In this document: positions 1 to 6,585 of the stretch, piece after piece
Layout: each line of letters starts with the position of its first letter
Numbering within the stretch: the stretch's first letter is position 1
From: Methylophilaceae bacterium UBA5127
Lineage (GTDB): Bacteria; Pseudomonadota; Gammaproteobacteria; Burkholderiales; Methylophilaceae
Assembly (NCBI GenBank): GCA_002414145.1
Contig: DHYP01000034.1
Span: 86,761-97,595, forward strand
Reading direction: 5' to 3'
DNA length: 10,835 bases
Notes under the pieces: generated by a model
The model's input: only the letters and a program-made list of their open reading frames with translations
Told to the model about the DNA's origin: nothing
Databases searched by the model: none
Position numbers and translations under genes: made by a program

Positions 1-180
1 GTCAAGGGCGCGACGACGTACATTTTCGCCTTCTGCTTTAACGTAGAGTACCTGTGCTTTAGCTTCTTCTAAGGCTTTTTCTAGCTCTGCAACTTTACTT
101 TCTGCGTTGTTAGCTGTATCGGTACCTGTTTCTGCAAGCACTTCAGAATTTTCTGGTTGTTCGTTTTCATTTTGTTGCAT
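1..180 (-). CDS. grpE: GrpE nucleotide exchange factor (N-terminal part, runs off the left edge)
   Basis: Reading the minus strand from the ATG at 180 gives 60 codons with no stop. The protein begins MQQNENEQPENSEVL and ends at the window edge with AEGENVRRRALD. The acidic, Q/N/E-rich disordered start, then a long charged heptad-like helix (about residues 28-50), then the ENVRRR motif are typical of GrpE, whose N-terminal helices pair as a coiled coil. GrpE is the cytoplasmic dimer that releases ADP from DnaK in the Hsp70 cycle. The usual length is about 180-200 residues, so roughly a third is present. A GGGGA stretch ends four bases before the ATG and could serve as ribosome binding site. 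A heat-shock promoter lies just upstream, which supports the identification independently. Family assignment is firm although only the N-terminus is visible. Confidence 0.9.
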   Translation of the reverse strand, partial: MQQNENEQPENSEVLAETGTDTANNAESKVAELEKALEEAKAQVLYVKAEGENVRRRALD

Positions 181-215
181 GTGTATCCCCATTCATTAAT
201 AACACTTCTGTCAAC

Positions 216-242
216 ATTGGGGTGCTGTAGATAAAAATCAAG
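216..242 (-). promoter_or_regulatory. Sigma-32 (heat-shock) promoter of grpE
   Basis: On the minus strand, CTTGAT (242 to 237) is followed after 14 bases by CCCCAAT (222 to 216). This closely matches the sigma-32 consensus CTTGAA / CCCCAT-T with 13-15 bp spacing. The transcript would start near 208-210, giving a leader of about 30 nt before the grpE ATG at 180. Seen directly as sequence; function inferred from consensus and gene identity. Confidence 0.8.
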
Positions 243-269
243 AGCAATGAATATAAATCGTTGTACCTG

Positions 270-297
270 TTAAAGATGGAAGTCGATTTAAAGATGG
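270..297 (+). repeat. 10-bp direct repeat TTAAAGATGG, two copies 18 bp apart
   Basis: TTAAAGATGG occurs at 270-279 and again at 288-297 in the divergent intergenic region. The two copies flank the place where a -35 element would sit for the extended -10 box at 302-310, and no good -35 hexamer is present there. This arrangement suggests an activator or repressor site for the glycan operon. No known regulator is assigned; the function is inference. Confidence 0.45.
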
Positions 298-301
298 GTT
301 G

Positions 302-310
302 TGTTATATT
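302..310 (+). promoter_or_regulatory. Candidate extended -10 promoter of the glycan operon
   Basis: TGTTATATT gives a -10 hexamer TATATT (305-310) with an upstream TGn extension. The -35 position (about 282-287) is poor, which is tolerated with an extended -10 or compensated by an activator. The predicted start is near 317, about 20 nt before the TTG start at 337. It is the only good promoter-like sequence between grpE and the operon on this strand. Confidence 0.5.
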
Positions 311-323
311 GACGCCATTCGTG

Positions 324-329
324 AGGTGG
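324..329 (+). promoter_or_regulatory. Ribosome binding site AGGTGG deciding the TTG start at 337
   Basis: AGGTGG matches the 16S anti-Shine-Dalgarno well. Its seven-base spacing selects TTG 337 over TTG 331. Confidence 0.6.
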
Positions 330-336
330 TTTGGTA

Positions 337-1266
337 TTGCAAAAATTAGAATCTACAGCTCTTTGTATCTGGCGTGTGACAGATGGCAAACGTGGCCATT
401 ACAGGCAAAGTCAAGGTTTGGTTGAGGCTTTAAAAGGACTTGTCCAAGTCAAAGTAATCGATGTGCCTTGCTTAAGCTTTTGGCGTGCGCTTTGGCATTT
501 GCTGGCTGGTCGTCACCTTTCAATAGATGAATCGCCCGATCTATTGGTGGGTGCAGGTCATGCAACGCATATGACTTTAGTTGCATTTGGAAAGTTAACA
601 GGTGCCAAGACAGTTGTACTGATGAAACCGAGCTTGCCATGTCATTGGTTTGATTTATGTATTATCCCTAAGCATGATGATGCGCGTGGTAAAAACATAC
701 TGGTGACGGAAGGTGCGCTTAACGCCATGGCGATGCTGGCAAAAGACTCAAAACATCACAATTCTGGGTTAATATTAATTGGCGGGCCCTCTCAACATTA
801 TCAATGGGATAGCCACAAAATCATTGCACAAATTAAGCTTCTTACGGAGGCGACTGATTATTGTACCTGGGTGCTTTCAACATCAAGACGCACGCCTGCC
901 AACTTTTTAGAGTTGTTGTATCAGCAGGTATCGACTCAGCATTTAGAAATCGCTCCCTATCATGCCGTGAATGAAGATTGGTTACCAGATCAATTGGCGC
1001 AGGCTGAAGTGGTTTGGCTTTCACCAGATAGTGTTTCTATGTTGTACGAGGCGTTGACAGCGGGCTGTTCTGTGGGCGTATTTGATTTAGAAGCTAAGCC
1101 TGCCAGCGCGATTGTACAAAGCACACACGAATTGATTTTGCAGCATAAAATCGTTAGATTCTCAGATTGGCAAAGCAAGCAACACATGCCAGCTGCCAAT
1201 ACCACCTTTAATGAGGCATTGCGTTGTGCGCAATGGATTAAAAGCAATTGGTTTCCAAATCATTAA
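337..1266 (+). CDS. ELM1-family (DUF1022) protein, GT-B-like, probable surface-glycan enzyme
   Basis: A 309-residue protein from TTG 337. An in-frame TTG at 331 would add two residues, but AGGTGG at 324-329 lies seven bases before 337 and only one base before 331, so 337 is preferred; a stop at 322 rules out anything earlier. Signatures of the family named after plant mitochondrial fission protein ELM1 are visible: WRVTDGKRGH near the N-terminus (residues 12-21), LLVGAGHATH (about 69-78), VLMKPSLP, IGGPSQHYQWD, TSRRTP and SPDSVSMLYEA in the C-terminal half. The two-lobed motif order resembles GT-B glycosyltransferases. Bacterial members often sit in lipopolysaccharide gene clusters, but their reaction is not established. 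It is the first gene of a six-gene operon and overlaps the next gene by 19 bp, suggesting translational coupling. The family call is firm; a sugar-transfer role is inference from context. Confidence 0.85.
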   Translation: MQKLESTALCIWRVTDGKRGHYRQSQGLVEALKGLVQVKVIDVPCLSFWRALWHLLAGRHLSIDESPDLLVGAGHATHMTLVAFGKLTGAKTVVLMKPSLPCHWFDLCIIPKHDDARGKNILVTEGALNAMAMLAKDSKHHNSGLILIGGPSQHYQWDSHKIIAQIKLLTEATDYCTWVLSTSRRTPANFLELLYQQVSTQHLEIAPYHAVNEDWLPDQLAQAEVVWLSPDSVSMLYEALTAGCSVGVFDLEAKPASAIVQSTHELILQHKIVRFSDWQSKQHMPAANTTFNEALRCAQWIKSNWFPNH

Positions 1267-2381
1267 CTGTTTTGCAAGTATTGCCTGCGCTCGAGAGTGG
1301 TGGTGTAGAACGCGGCACTTTAGAAGTAGGCAAGTACCTTGTAGATAAAGGGCATCGCTCCATTGTGATGTCGGCTGGTGGGCGTATGGTTGAGCAACTG
1401 ACGCAGGAAGGTTCTGAGCATTACGCTTGGCCGATTGGCAAGAAATCATTATGGACATTGATGCTAATCAACAGGCTCAGAGATTTTTTAGTTGAGCATC
1501 AAGTCGATATTTTACATGTGCGTTCGCGCATGCCAGCATGGATTTGCTATCTTGCATGGAAAGGAATGCCAGAAAAGTCACGCCCGCGTTTGGTGACTAC
1601 AGTGCATGGACCTTATAGCGAGAGTCCATATAGTGCAGTGATGACTAGAGGAGAGCGCGTGATTGCGATTTCTGAAATGATACGCACCTATATCTTGACG
1701 CATTATCCTCAAGTGCCAGAACAGCACATTCGTTTGATTTATCGCGGCGTCGATGCCGCAGTGTTTACCTATGGTTTCAAGCCAGATGCGTTATGGATGA
1801 AAGCGTGGCAAGCACAGTATCCACACCTGACTGGTAAACGTTTACTCACCATACCAGCAAGATTAACGCGCTGGAAAGGGCAAGAGGATTTTATTACGAT
1901 GATGGCTAAGCTGGTGGAATCAGGCCTTGATGTGCATGGCTTGATTGTCGGTGAGGCGCAAGCAAGCAAGCAGGATTTCTTAAGTGATTTGCAATCACAA
2001 GTGCAATCATTGGGTCTAGAAAATCACATTACTTTCATCGGGCACCGATCTGATGTCAGAGAGGTGATGGCGATTTCCCATATTGTCTACTCACTGGCAA
2101 AAGAGCCAGAAGCATTTGGACGCACAACTTTAGAGGCGCTCAGCATGGGAGTGCCCGTGATAGGGTATGACCATGGTGGAGTTAGCGAGCAATTGAACAA
2201 ACTTTTGCCAGAAGGTGCGATTACGGTAGGTCATCAAGCACAACTGTTAGAGGTGACGAAACGTTGGCTAACACATGCGCCCAAGGTCAATGCGAATGAG
2301 CTTTTTACTTTACAGTCCATGTTAGACAAGACCTTTGATGTATATTGTGAACTAGCCCAAGCAACCAATTTAGACAGATAA
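1248..2381 (+). CDS. GT4-family glycosyltransferase
   Basis: A 377-residue cytoplasmic retaining glycosyltransferase of the GT-B fold. The N-terminal domain opens with LTVLQVLPALESGGVERGT (residues 6-24), the glycine-rich acceptor-side loop typical of GT4 enzymes. The nucleotide-sugar domain shows ARLTRWKGQ (about 204-212, with the conserved Arg and Lys that bind the donor phosphates) and the EX7E motif EPEAFGRTTLEALSMG (Glu288 and Glu296). Start: TTG 1248 is the first possible start after an in-frame TAA at 1239, and the N-terminal motif follows at once, so the 19-bp overlap with the preceding gene appears real. Six bases separate it from the acyltransferase gene. Donor and acceptor cannot be read from sequence; a role in lipopolysaccharide core or another surface glycan is inferred from the neighbours. 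Confidence 0.92.
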   Translation: MVSKSLTVLQVLPALESGGVERGTLEVGKYLVDKGHRSIVMSAGGRMVEQLTQEGSEHYAWPIGKKSLWTLMLINRLRDFLVEHQVDILHVRSRMPAWICYLAWKGMPEKSRPRLVTTVHGPYSESPYSAVMTRGERVIAISEMIRTYILTHYPQVPEQHIRLIYRGVDAAVFTYGFKPDALWMKAWQAQYPHLTGKRLLTIPARLTRWKGQEDFITMMAKLVESGLDVHGLIVGEAQASKQDFLSDLQSQVQSLGLENHITFIGHRSDVREVMAISHIVYSLAKEPEAFGRTTLEALSMGVPVIGYDHGGVSEQLNKLLPEGAITVGHQAQLLEVTKRWLTHAPKVNANELFTLQSMLDKTFDVYCELAQATNLDR

Positions 2382-2387
2382 GTAAGC

Positions 2388-3221
2388 ATGATGCGTTTGA
2401 TAGCAAAAATATTGGCAATGCTGCCGTTACGTGTGACCCATGCGATTGGTGCAGTCATTGGTTGGTTGTTCCACCAGTTAAAACCAAAAGCAAGAGCCAT
2501 GTTAGCGCAAAATTTGCGGCACTCAGGACTCTATCCTGATGAAGCTGAATTTAATCGGGCGGTAAAACAAAACATTGCGCATACAGGAAAGTCGTTGATT
2601 GAAGGCTTTGCTATTTGGGGTAGTAGCCAACAGCGCGCGCTTTCCTGGATTAAGGCAGTCAAAGGTGAAGCGCAAATTGATGAGGCATTAGCGCGCGGCA
2701 AAGGCATTATTTTTTTAACGCCGCACATGGGATGTTTTGAAATCACCTCAATATTCTATGGATCAAAGCATCCTATTACAGTGTTGTATCGACCACCACG
2801 CAAATCAGAAATGGAAGCCTTGATAGTGCAAGGGCGAAGTAAAGGTCAGGTAAAGCTCGCACAGACGAATAAAGCAGGGGTCAAAGCTTTACTTCAGGCG
2901 CTAAGTAAAGGGGAGGCTGTGGGCATTCTGCCAGATCAAACGGCAAATAAAGGGGAAGGGGAATGGGCACCTGTGTTTGGACGACCTGCCTATACCATGG
3001 TGTTGGCAAGCAAGTTGGCTGAAAAAACAGATGCGGCAGTGATTATGGCATTTGGAGAGCGCTTACCTAAGGGGCAAGGCTTTGTGATTCACTTGCATCG
3101 TTTGGCGCAAGGGGCAATTGCTACGCCTGCCCAATTAAATGCAGCAGTCGAAGCGCAAATTCGGCAATGTCCACTGCAATATATCTGGAACTATAATCGA
3201 CATAAAGGGGTTGGGGCTTAG
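2388..3221 (+). CDS. LpxL/HtrB-family lipid A acyltransferase-like protein
   Basis: A 277-residue member of the bacterial lipid A (late) acyltransferase family. It carries an N-terminal hydrophobic stretch (about residues 4-29) that would anchor it to the inner membrane. The catalytic HX4(D/E) motif appears as TPHMGCFE with His113 and Glu118. GILPDQ (Asp183-Gln184) and the C-terminal QYIWNYNRHK (about 264-273) are other family landmarks. Characterised members transfer an acyl chain from acyl-ACP to Kdo2-lipid IVA on the cytoplasmic face. It is a little shorter than typical LpxL (about 300 residues). The ATG at 2388 follows the previous stop by six bases; a second ATG at 2391 is an equally possible start. 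Its position between glycosyltransferase genes fits a lipopolysaccharide role, but another glycolipid acceptor is possible. Confidence 0.88.
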   Translation: MMRLIAKILAMLPLRVTHAIGAVIGWLFHQLKPKARAMLAQNLRHSGLYPDEAEFNRAVKQNIAHTGKSLIEGFAIWGSSQQRALSWIKAVKGEAQIDEALARGKGIIFLTPHMGCFEITSIFYGSKHPITVLYRPPRKSEMEALIVQGRSKGQVKLAQTNKAGVKALLQALSKGEAVGILPDQTANKGEGEWAPVFGRPAYTMVLASKLAEKTDAAVIMAFGERLPKGQGFVIHLHRLAQGAIATPAQLNAAVEAQIRQCPLQYIWNYNRHKGVGA

Positions 3222-3255
3222 CTAAACAAAGGTTTTGCATAGTCATTCATTTTAA

Positions 3256-4158
3256 ATGCCAATCACAAAAATTCTATTTATTACATTGTCAAATATTGGT
3301 GATGTCATCATGACTACACCAGTGCTAGAAGCGTTACATCAAACCTATCCAGAGGCGGTGATTGATATCGTGGGTGATGCGCGCTCTGACATTGTGTTTA
3401 AACATTGTCCTTATCGTGGCGAGCTTTTTCTTAAAGATAAAAAAAAGGGCTGGCGTGGCACGCTGTCGTTAATTTGTCAGCTTAGAAAAAAGCGCTACGA
3501 TATCGCAGTCGATTTGCGTTCAGATGGTTTGCTTTACTTAATTAGCGCCAAGCAAAAATATTTTAAGCTTAGCAATCAATCTTCGATGAATATGCATAGT
3601 GTAGAAAAGCACTTTGCAGCCATTCAAGCAATTACGCCTTTATCACCAACCGTGCGCACTAAGATTTGGCTATCAGATCAAGAAATGGCTAGCGCAGAGC
3701 AATGGTTGGCTGGAGTAAACAATCAACGCATTCTGGCGTTGGGCTTAGGCGCAAACTTTCTGGGTAAAATTTGGCCAGTCAGTCATTTTCAGGATTTGGC
3801 CAATGCGCTAGCATCACAGTTTGATCAGGTTTTACTTGTGGGGAATCAGCAAGATGCTACGCTCTCTGCGCAGTTTATGCAGGCATGCAAACTACCTGTG
3901 ATAGATTGCTGTGGCAAGCTGGATTTGCTGACAACAGCGGCACTGTTGGCTCGTGCCAGCTATTTTGTGGGGAACGACTCTGGATTGGGGCATATTGCGA
4001 GCGCAGTCGGTACGCCTACTTTCACAGTGTTTGGAGTGGGTCAGCCAAATCGCTATCGTCCTTGGGGAGAAAAAGCGTTATGGTATCAAGATCCACAACG
4101 TGAGATTGCAGCGGTGAATCCACACTATGTGGCAGATATGATAAAACAGGTTCTGTAG
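3256..4158 (+). CDS. GT9-family glycosyltransferase (ADP-heptose:LPS heptosyltransferase family)
   Basis: A 300-residue GT-B enzyme. The N-terminus ILFITLSNIGDVIMTTPVL (residues 6-24) contains the GD motif (Asp16) that acts as catalytic base in WaaC/WaaF-type heptosyltransferases. NFLGKIWP (Lys171) corresponds to the conserved phosphate-binding lysine. The C-terminal donor-binding loop is FVGNDSGLGHIASAVGTP (237-254). Known relatives transfer L-glycero-D-manno-heptose from ADP-heptose to the inner core, though some GT9 enzymes use other sugars. ATG 3256 is the first start after an in-frame TAA at 3253. No clear Shine-Dalgarno precedes it, so translation may depend on coupling or be inefficient. 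The 34-bp gap from the acyltransferase gene carries no terminator. Family certain, donor sugar unproven. Confidence 0.92.
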   Translation: MPITKILFITLSNIGDVIMTTPVLEALHQTYPEAVIDIVGDARSDIVFKHCPYRGELFLKDKKKGWRGTLSLICQLRKKRYDIAVDLRSDGLLYLISAKQKYFKLSNQSSMNMHSVEKHFAAIQAITPLSPTVRTKIWLSDQEMASAEQWLAGVNNQRILALGLGANFLGKIWPVSHFQDLANALASQFDQVLLVGNQQDATLSAQFMQACKLPVIDCCGKLDLLTTAALLARASYFVGNDSGLGHIASAVGTPTFTVFGVGQPNRYRPWGEKALWYQDPQREIAAVNPHYVADMIKQVL

Positions 4159-4175
4159 TGCTGATTGACACAGTT

Positions 4176-4179
4176 AGGT
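4176..4179 (+). promoter_or_regulatory. Ribosome binding site AGGT selecting ATG 4189
   Basis: AGGT lies nine bases before the ATG at 4189, whereas nothing similar precedes the in-frame TTG at 4165. This favours the shorter protein. Confidence 0.45.
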
Positions 4180-4188
4180 TTAAAAAAT

Positions 4189-5418
4189 ATGAATATTAAA
4201 TGCAATCAATTTGAAGCTTGGCTTACGCGTTTCGGCTTGTTTTTTGCCGTGATGATTATTTTTTGGTCACCTTTTAGTGGAAGCACAAGGCCGCCAACAT
4301 TGTTATTGGCAATACTAGGACTGGTTTATTTAGTTGTGTATAAAACACAATTATTTAAAGCACTTGCTGTTCGGCGCTGGACTTGGCTATTTTTGTTGCT
4401 GTGGATACCGTTGTGGACTTCTGGAATCAATAGTTATGATGTTAAGGCAACACTCTCTGCTATTGCTTGGTTTCCATTGCTCTATTTAGCTGGCATTGCT
4501 TTAGTGCAAGCACTCACGCATACGCAATCACGTATCTGGCTTGCGCAAGCAATGGTGACTATTGTCGGGATTTGGTTTGTAGATAGCACGGTGCAATACT
4601 GCTTGGGGCGCGATTTAATAGGCGTACCAATGAGCATCGACGGACGTGTGACAGGTTTATTTACAGACTTACACCAAGGTTTGATAGTGCTAGCCGTACT
4701 GCCCATTGCTTATTATTGCCTGCTGGATAGTCAAAAGCCCATAGCAACTTATTTGCTGCTGATTGCGGCTGGATTGATGATGGCATTGGCAGGTGCCAGG
4801 AATTATGTCTATGTGCTGGTGCTAATTATTTTTGGCATCATTTTCTATCAAAAGTTAAATCCAAAGAGAGTCATTGCATTATTAGGTGTACCAGTGTTGG
4901 TGACGCTGATTGCTTTTGGATTAAGTCGTCAATTAATACAAATGAAAATTGAGCACACAGAAAAGATTCAGCAGGCCTCCACGACAACCTATCAAAAGAT
5001 TAACAATGCGCTGAGTTACAGGCTCAACATTTGGGAGACTGGTTACCAGATGTTTTTATCTAGCCCAGTCACTGGAATCGGCTCAAAAAACTTTAAACGT
5101 GCTTATCCAGAGTTTACTAGTCGGCCAGAAGATCCTTTTGCTAAGACAGGGATTCATGCGCATAACATTTACGTAGAGTTGCTTGCAGAAACAGGGTTGG
5201 TTGGATTCGCAGGGTTGCTTGCGGTGATGACTTTATGCTTCAGATGGTATCAACAATCCCCAGATAAAAACAAAAAAATGGCATGGCCATTCGCATTGTC
5301 TTTAATGGCTATTTTTTTTCCAATTAATACCACCGCACCAATCATGGTGCCTTGGTGGTTTCCAGTGTTGCTGTTATTGGTCTGTGGTTTTATCGCAAGT
5401 TTAGAAGATAAAGCTTAA
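4189..5418 (+). CDS. O-antigen ligase / Wzy_C-family polytopic membrane protein
   Basis: A 409-residue inner-membrane protein with about 11-12 hydrophobic segments: clusters near residues 13-33, 37-51, 64-78, 90-108, 117-135, 163-180, 187-221, 228-246, 333-352 and 366-404. The largest periplasmic loop (about 247-332) carries the Wzy_C signature: YRLNIWETG (277-285), SPVTGIGSKNF (292-302) and HAHNIYVELLAETGLVG (323-339). Conserved Arg204 sits in GARN. Family members are WaaL ligases, which join undecaprenyl-PP-linked glycan to lipid A-core, or Wzy-like polymerases. The two cannot be separated by sequence alone. Context among core-type genes, with no flippase visible, favours a ligase. ATG 4189 was chosen over TTG 4165, which would add eight residues, because of the AGGT upstream. 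Confidence is high in the family and moderate in ligase function. Confidence 0.88.
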   Translation: MNIKCNQFEAWLTRFGLFFAVMIIFWSPFSGSTRPPTLLLAILGLVYLVVYKTQLFKALAVRRWTWLFLLLWIPLWTSGINSYDVKATLSAIAWFPLLYLAGIALVQALTHTQSRIWLAQAMVTIVGIWFVDSTVQYCLGRDLIGVPMSIDGRVTGLFTDLHQGLIVLAVLPIAYYCLLDSQKPIATYLLLIAAGLMMALAGARNYVYVLVLIIFGIIFYQKLNPKRVIALLGVPVLVTLIAFGLSRQLIQMKIEHTEKIQQASTTTYQKINNALSYRLNIWETGYQMFLSSPVTGIGSKNFKRAYPEFTSRPEDPFAKTGIHAHNIYVELLAETGLVGFAGLLAVMTLCFRWYQQSPDKNKKMAWPFALSLMAIFFPINTTAPIMVPWWFPVLLLLVCGFIASLEDKA

Positions 5419-5466
5419 AGCATGCATGCTACTTTTTATATTGGTTAGTCAGCTGAAGCTAGAAGT

Positions 5467-6585
5467 ATGAAAATAATTCCAGTCAACAAGGTTAACTTGT
5501 TTCAGGATCAGGATTGCTTACAATCAACTGATGCTTATCCACCCAAAGCAGATCTGCCGAGGGATGCTAGTATCCGCCGTATTCTGATCATCAAGTGGGG
5601 CGGCATGGGTGATGTGGTCATTAGCACCGCGATTATGCAGGATATCTGTAACGCTTTTCCTCATGCTGAAATACATTTAAATGCGATGCCGCCATGGCAA
5701 AGTCTATTTGAGCATGATTCAAGGTTTAAAAAAGTATGGACGGTAGATTTGCGTAAGCAAGAGCGCGGCATTCTAGGGATGCTGCGCTGGCTCTCTGTTG
5801 TCAGAAAAAACCAATACGATTTAATTGTTGATTTGCAAACGAATGATAGAAGCCGACTATTGTTGATATTGCTTAAGTGGATGGGTGCTGCGCCTCAATA
5901 CTTGTTAGGAAATCGACCTTTATACCCCTATTATTTACGTCATCATCTTGAGGATCAGGTCGATATCCATGCTTTTGTCATGATGCGGCGTATGCTAGCT
6001 GCAGTCGCTATCCCAGCTAATACAGGACATCCAGTTATTTACTCTGACCCGCAGAGTACGCACGAAGCACAGTCCTTATTAGAAACATATGCTTTGCAAG
6101 CTAAAAGGTTTGCAGTTTTTTTATGCGGTAGTCATGCTGCGGGCTTAACTAAAAGATGGGGCATTGACCACTATGCGCAGTTATCCCCACTTTTGCTGGA
6201 AAAAGGCGTGCAAAAAATTGTATTGGTAGGTGGTAATGATGAGCTAAAGGAATGTGAATCTATTGCTGCTAGGCACCCTGACATCATCGTTAATTTATGC
6301 GGAAAAACGACTTTGCTACAGTTGCCTACGCTATTTAAAAACGCTAAATTGATTATAGCGAATGACACCGGCACTGCACATTTAGCAGCTGCTTCAGAAA
6401 CGCCGATGCTAGTGATTTGTGGACCAACCAATCCTCTTCGCGTCAAACCCATAGGACAGCACGTCATTGCAATTCAGGCAGAGATTGAATGTAAGAACTG
6501 CTACCAAAAAGCGTGTGACCATCATTCTTGCATGCTTGGATTAACGCCAGATAAGCTACTGTCTTATGTTGATTTGCTCAAGTGA
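5467..6585 (+). CDS. Second GT9-family (heptosyltransferase-like) glycosyltransferase with C-terminal cysteine cluster
   Basis: A 372-residue GT-B enzyme of the heptosyltransferase family. An extra leader of about 36 residues precedes the canonical start RRILIIKWGGMGDVVIST (37-54, catalytic-type Asp49). LTKRWG (Lys229) matches the donor-phosphate lysine, and IIANDTGTAHLAAASETP (296-313) is the donor loop. After the fold the protein carries ECKNCYQKACDHHSCM, with Cys342, 345, 350 and 355, a cysteine arrangement seen in a subset of GT9 proteins and possibly metal binding. It diverges strongly from the GT9 protein encoded at 3256-4158, so it is not a recent duplicate. ATG 5467 follows the previous gene by 48 bp. 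Its 3' end overlaps the convergent glycosyltransferase gene by 22 bp. Probably the last gene of the operon; the transferred sugar is unknown. Confidence 0.9.
   Translation: MKIIPVNKVNLFQDQDCLQSTDAYPPKADLPRDASIRRILIIKWGGMGDVVISTAIMQDICNAFPHAEIHLNAMPPWQSLFEHDSRFKKVWTVDLRKQERGILGMLRWLSVVRKNQYDLIVDLQTNDRSRLLLILLKWMGAAPQYLLGNRPLYPYYLRHHLEDQVDIHAFVMMRRMLAAVAIPANTGHPVIYSDPQSTHEAQSLLETYALQAKRFAVFLCGSHAAGLTKRWGIDHYAQLSPLLLEKGVQKIVLVGGNDELKECESIAARHPDIIVNLCGKTTLLQLPTLFKNAKLIIANDTGTAHLAAASETPMLVICGPTNPLRVKPIGQHVIAIQAEIECKNCYQKACDHHSCMLGLTPDKLLSYVDLLK

Noticed and set aside
449..640. Minus-strand open frames inside the operon genes and inside edd and eda (for example 449-640, 1162-1458, 8812-9117).
   Set aside because: They lie opposite strongly recognisable genes, have no family resemblance or ribosome binding sites, and look like frame shadows.
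3885..4103. Plus-strand 72-codon open frame inside the first GT9 gene.
   Set aside because: It overlaps the conserved donor-binding region of GT9 in another frame and encodes nothing recognisable.
4165..4193. TTGACA (4165-4170) with TATGAA 17 bp downstream, resembling an internal promoter before the O-antigen ligase gene.
   Set aside because: The start would fall near 4200, after the ATG at 4189, with no later start or ribosome binding site to use. The -10 match is only four of six. More likely chance; the TTG in it is also the unsupported alternative start.
5419..5430. Perfect 12-bp palindrome AGCATGCATGCT followed shortly by a T-run, between the ligase gene and the second GT9 gene.
   Set aside because: As RNA it gives only a four-base-pair stem with a TGCA loop, too weak for a terminator, and the genes on both sides look co-transcribed. 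It could be an operator half-hidden in AT-rich DNA, but nothing else supports that.
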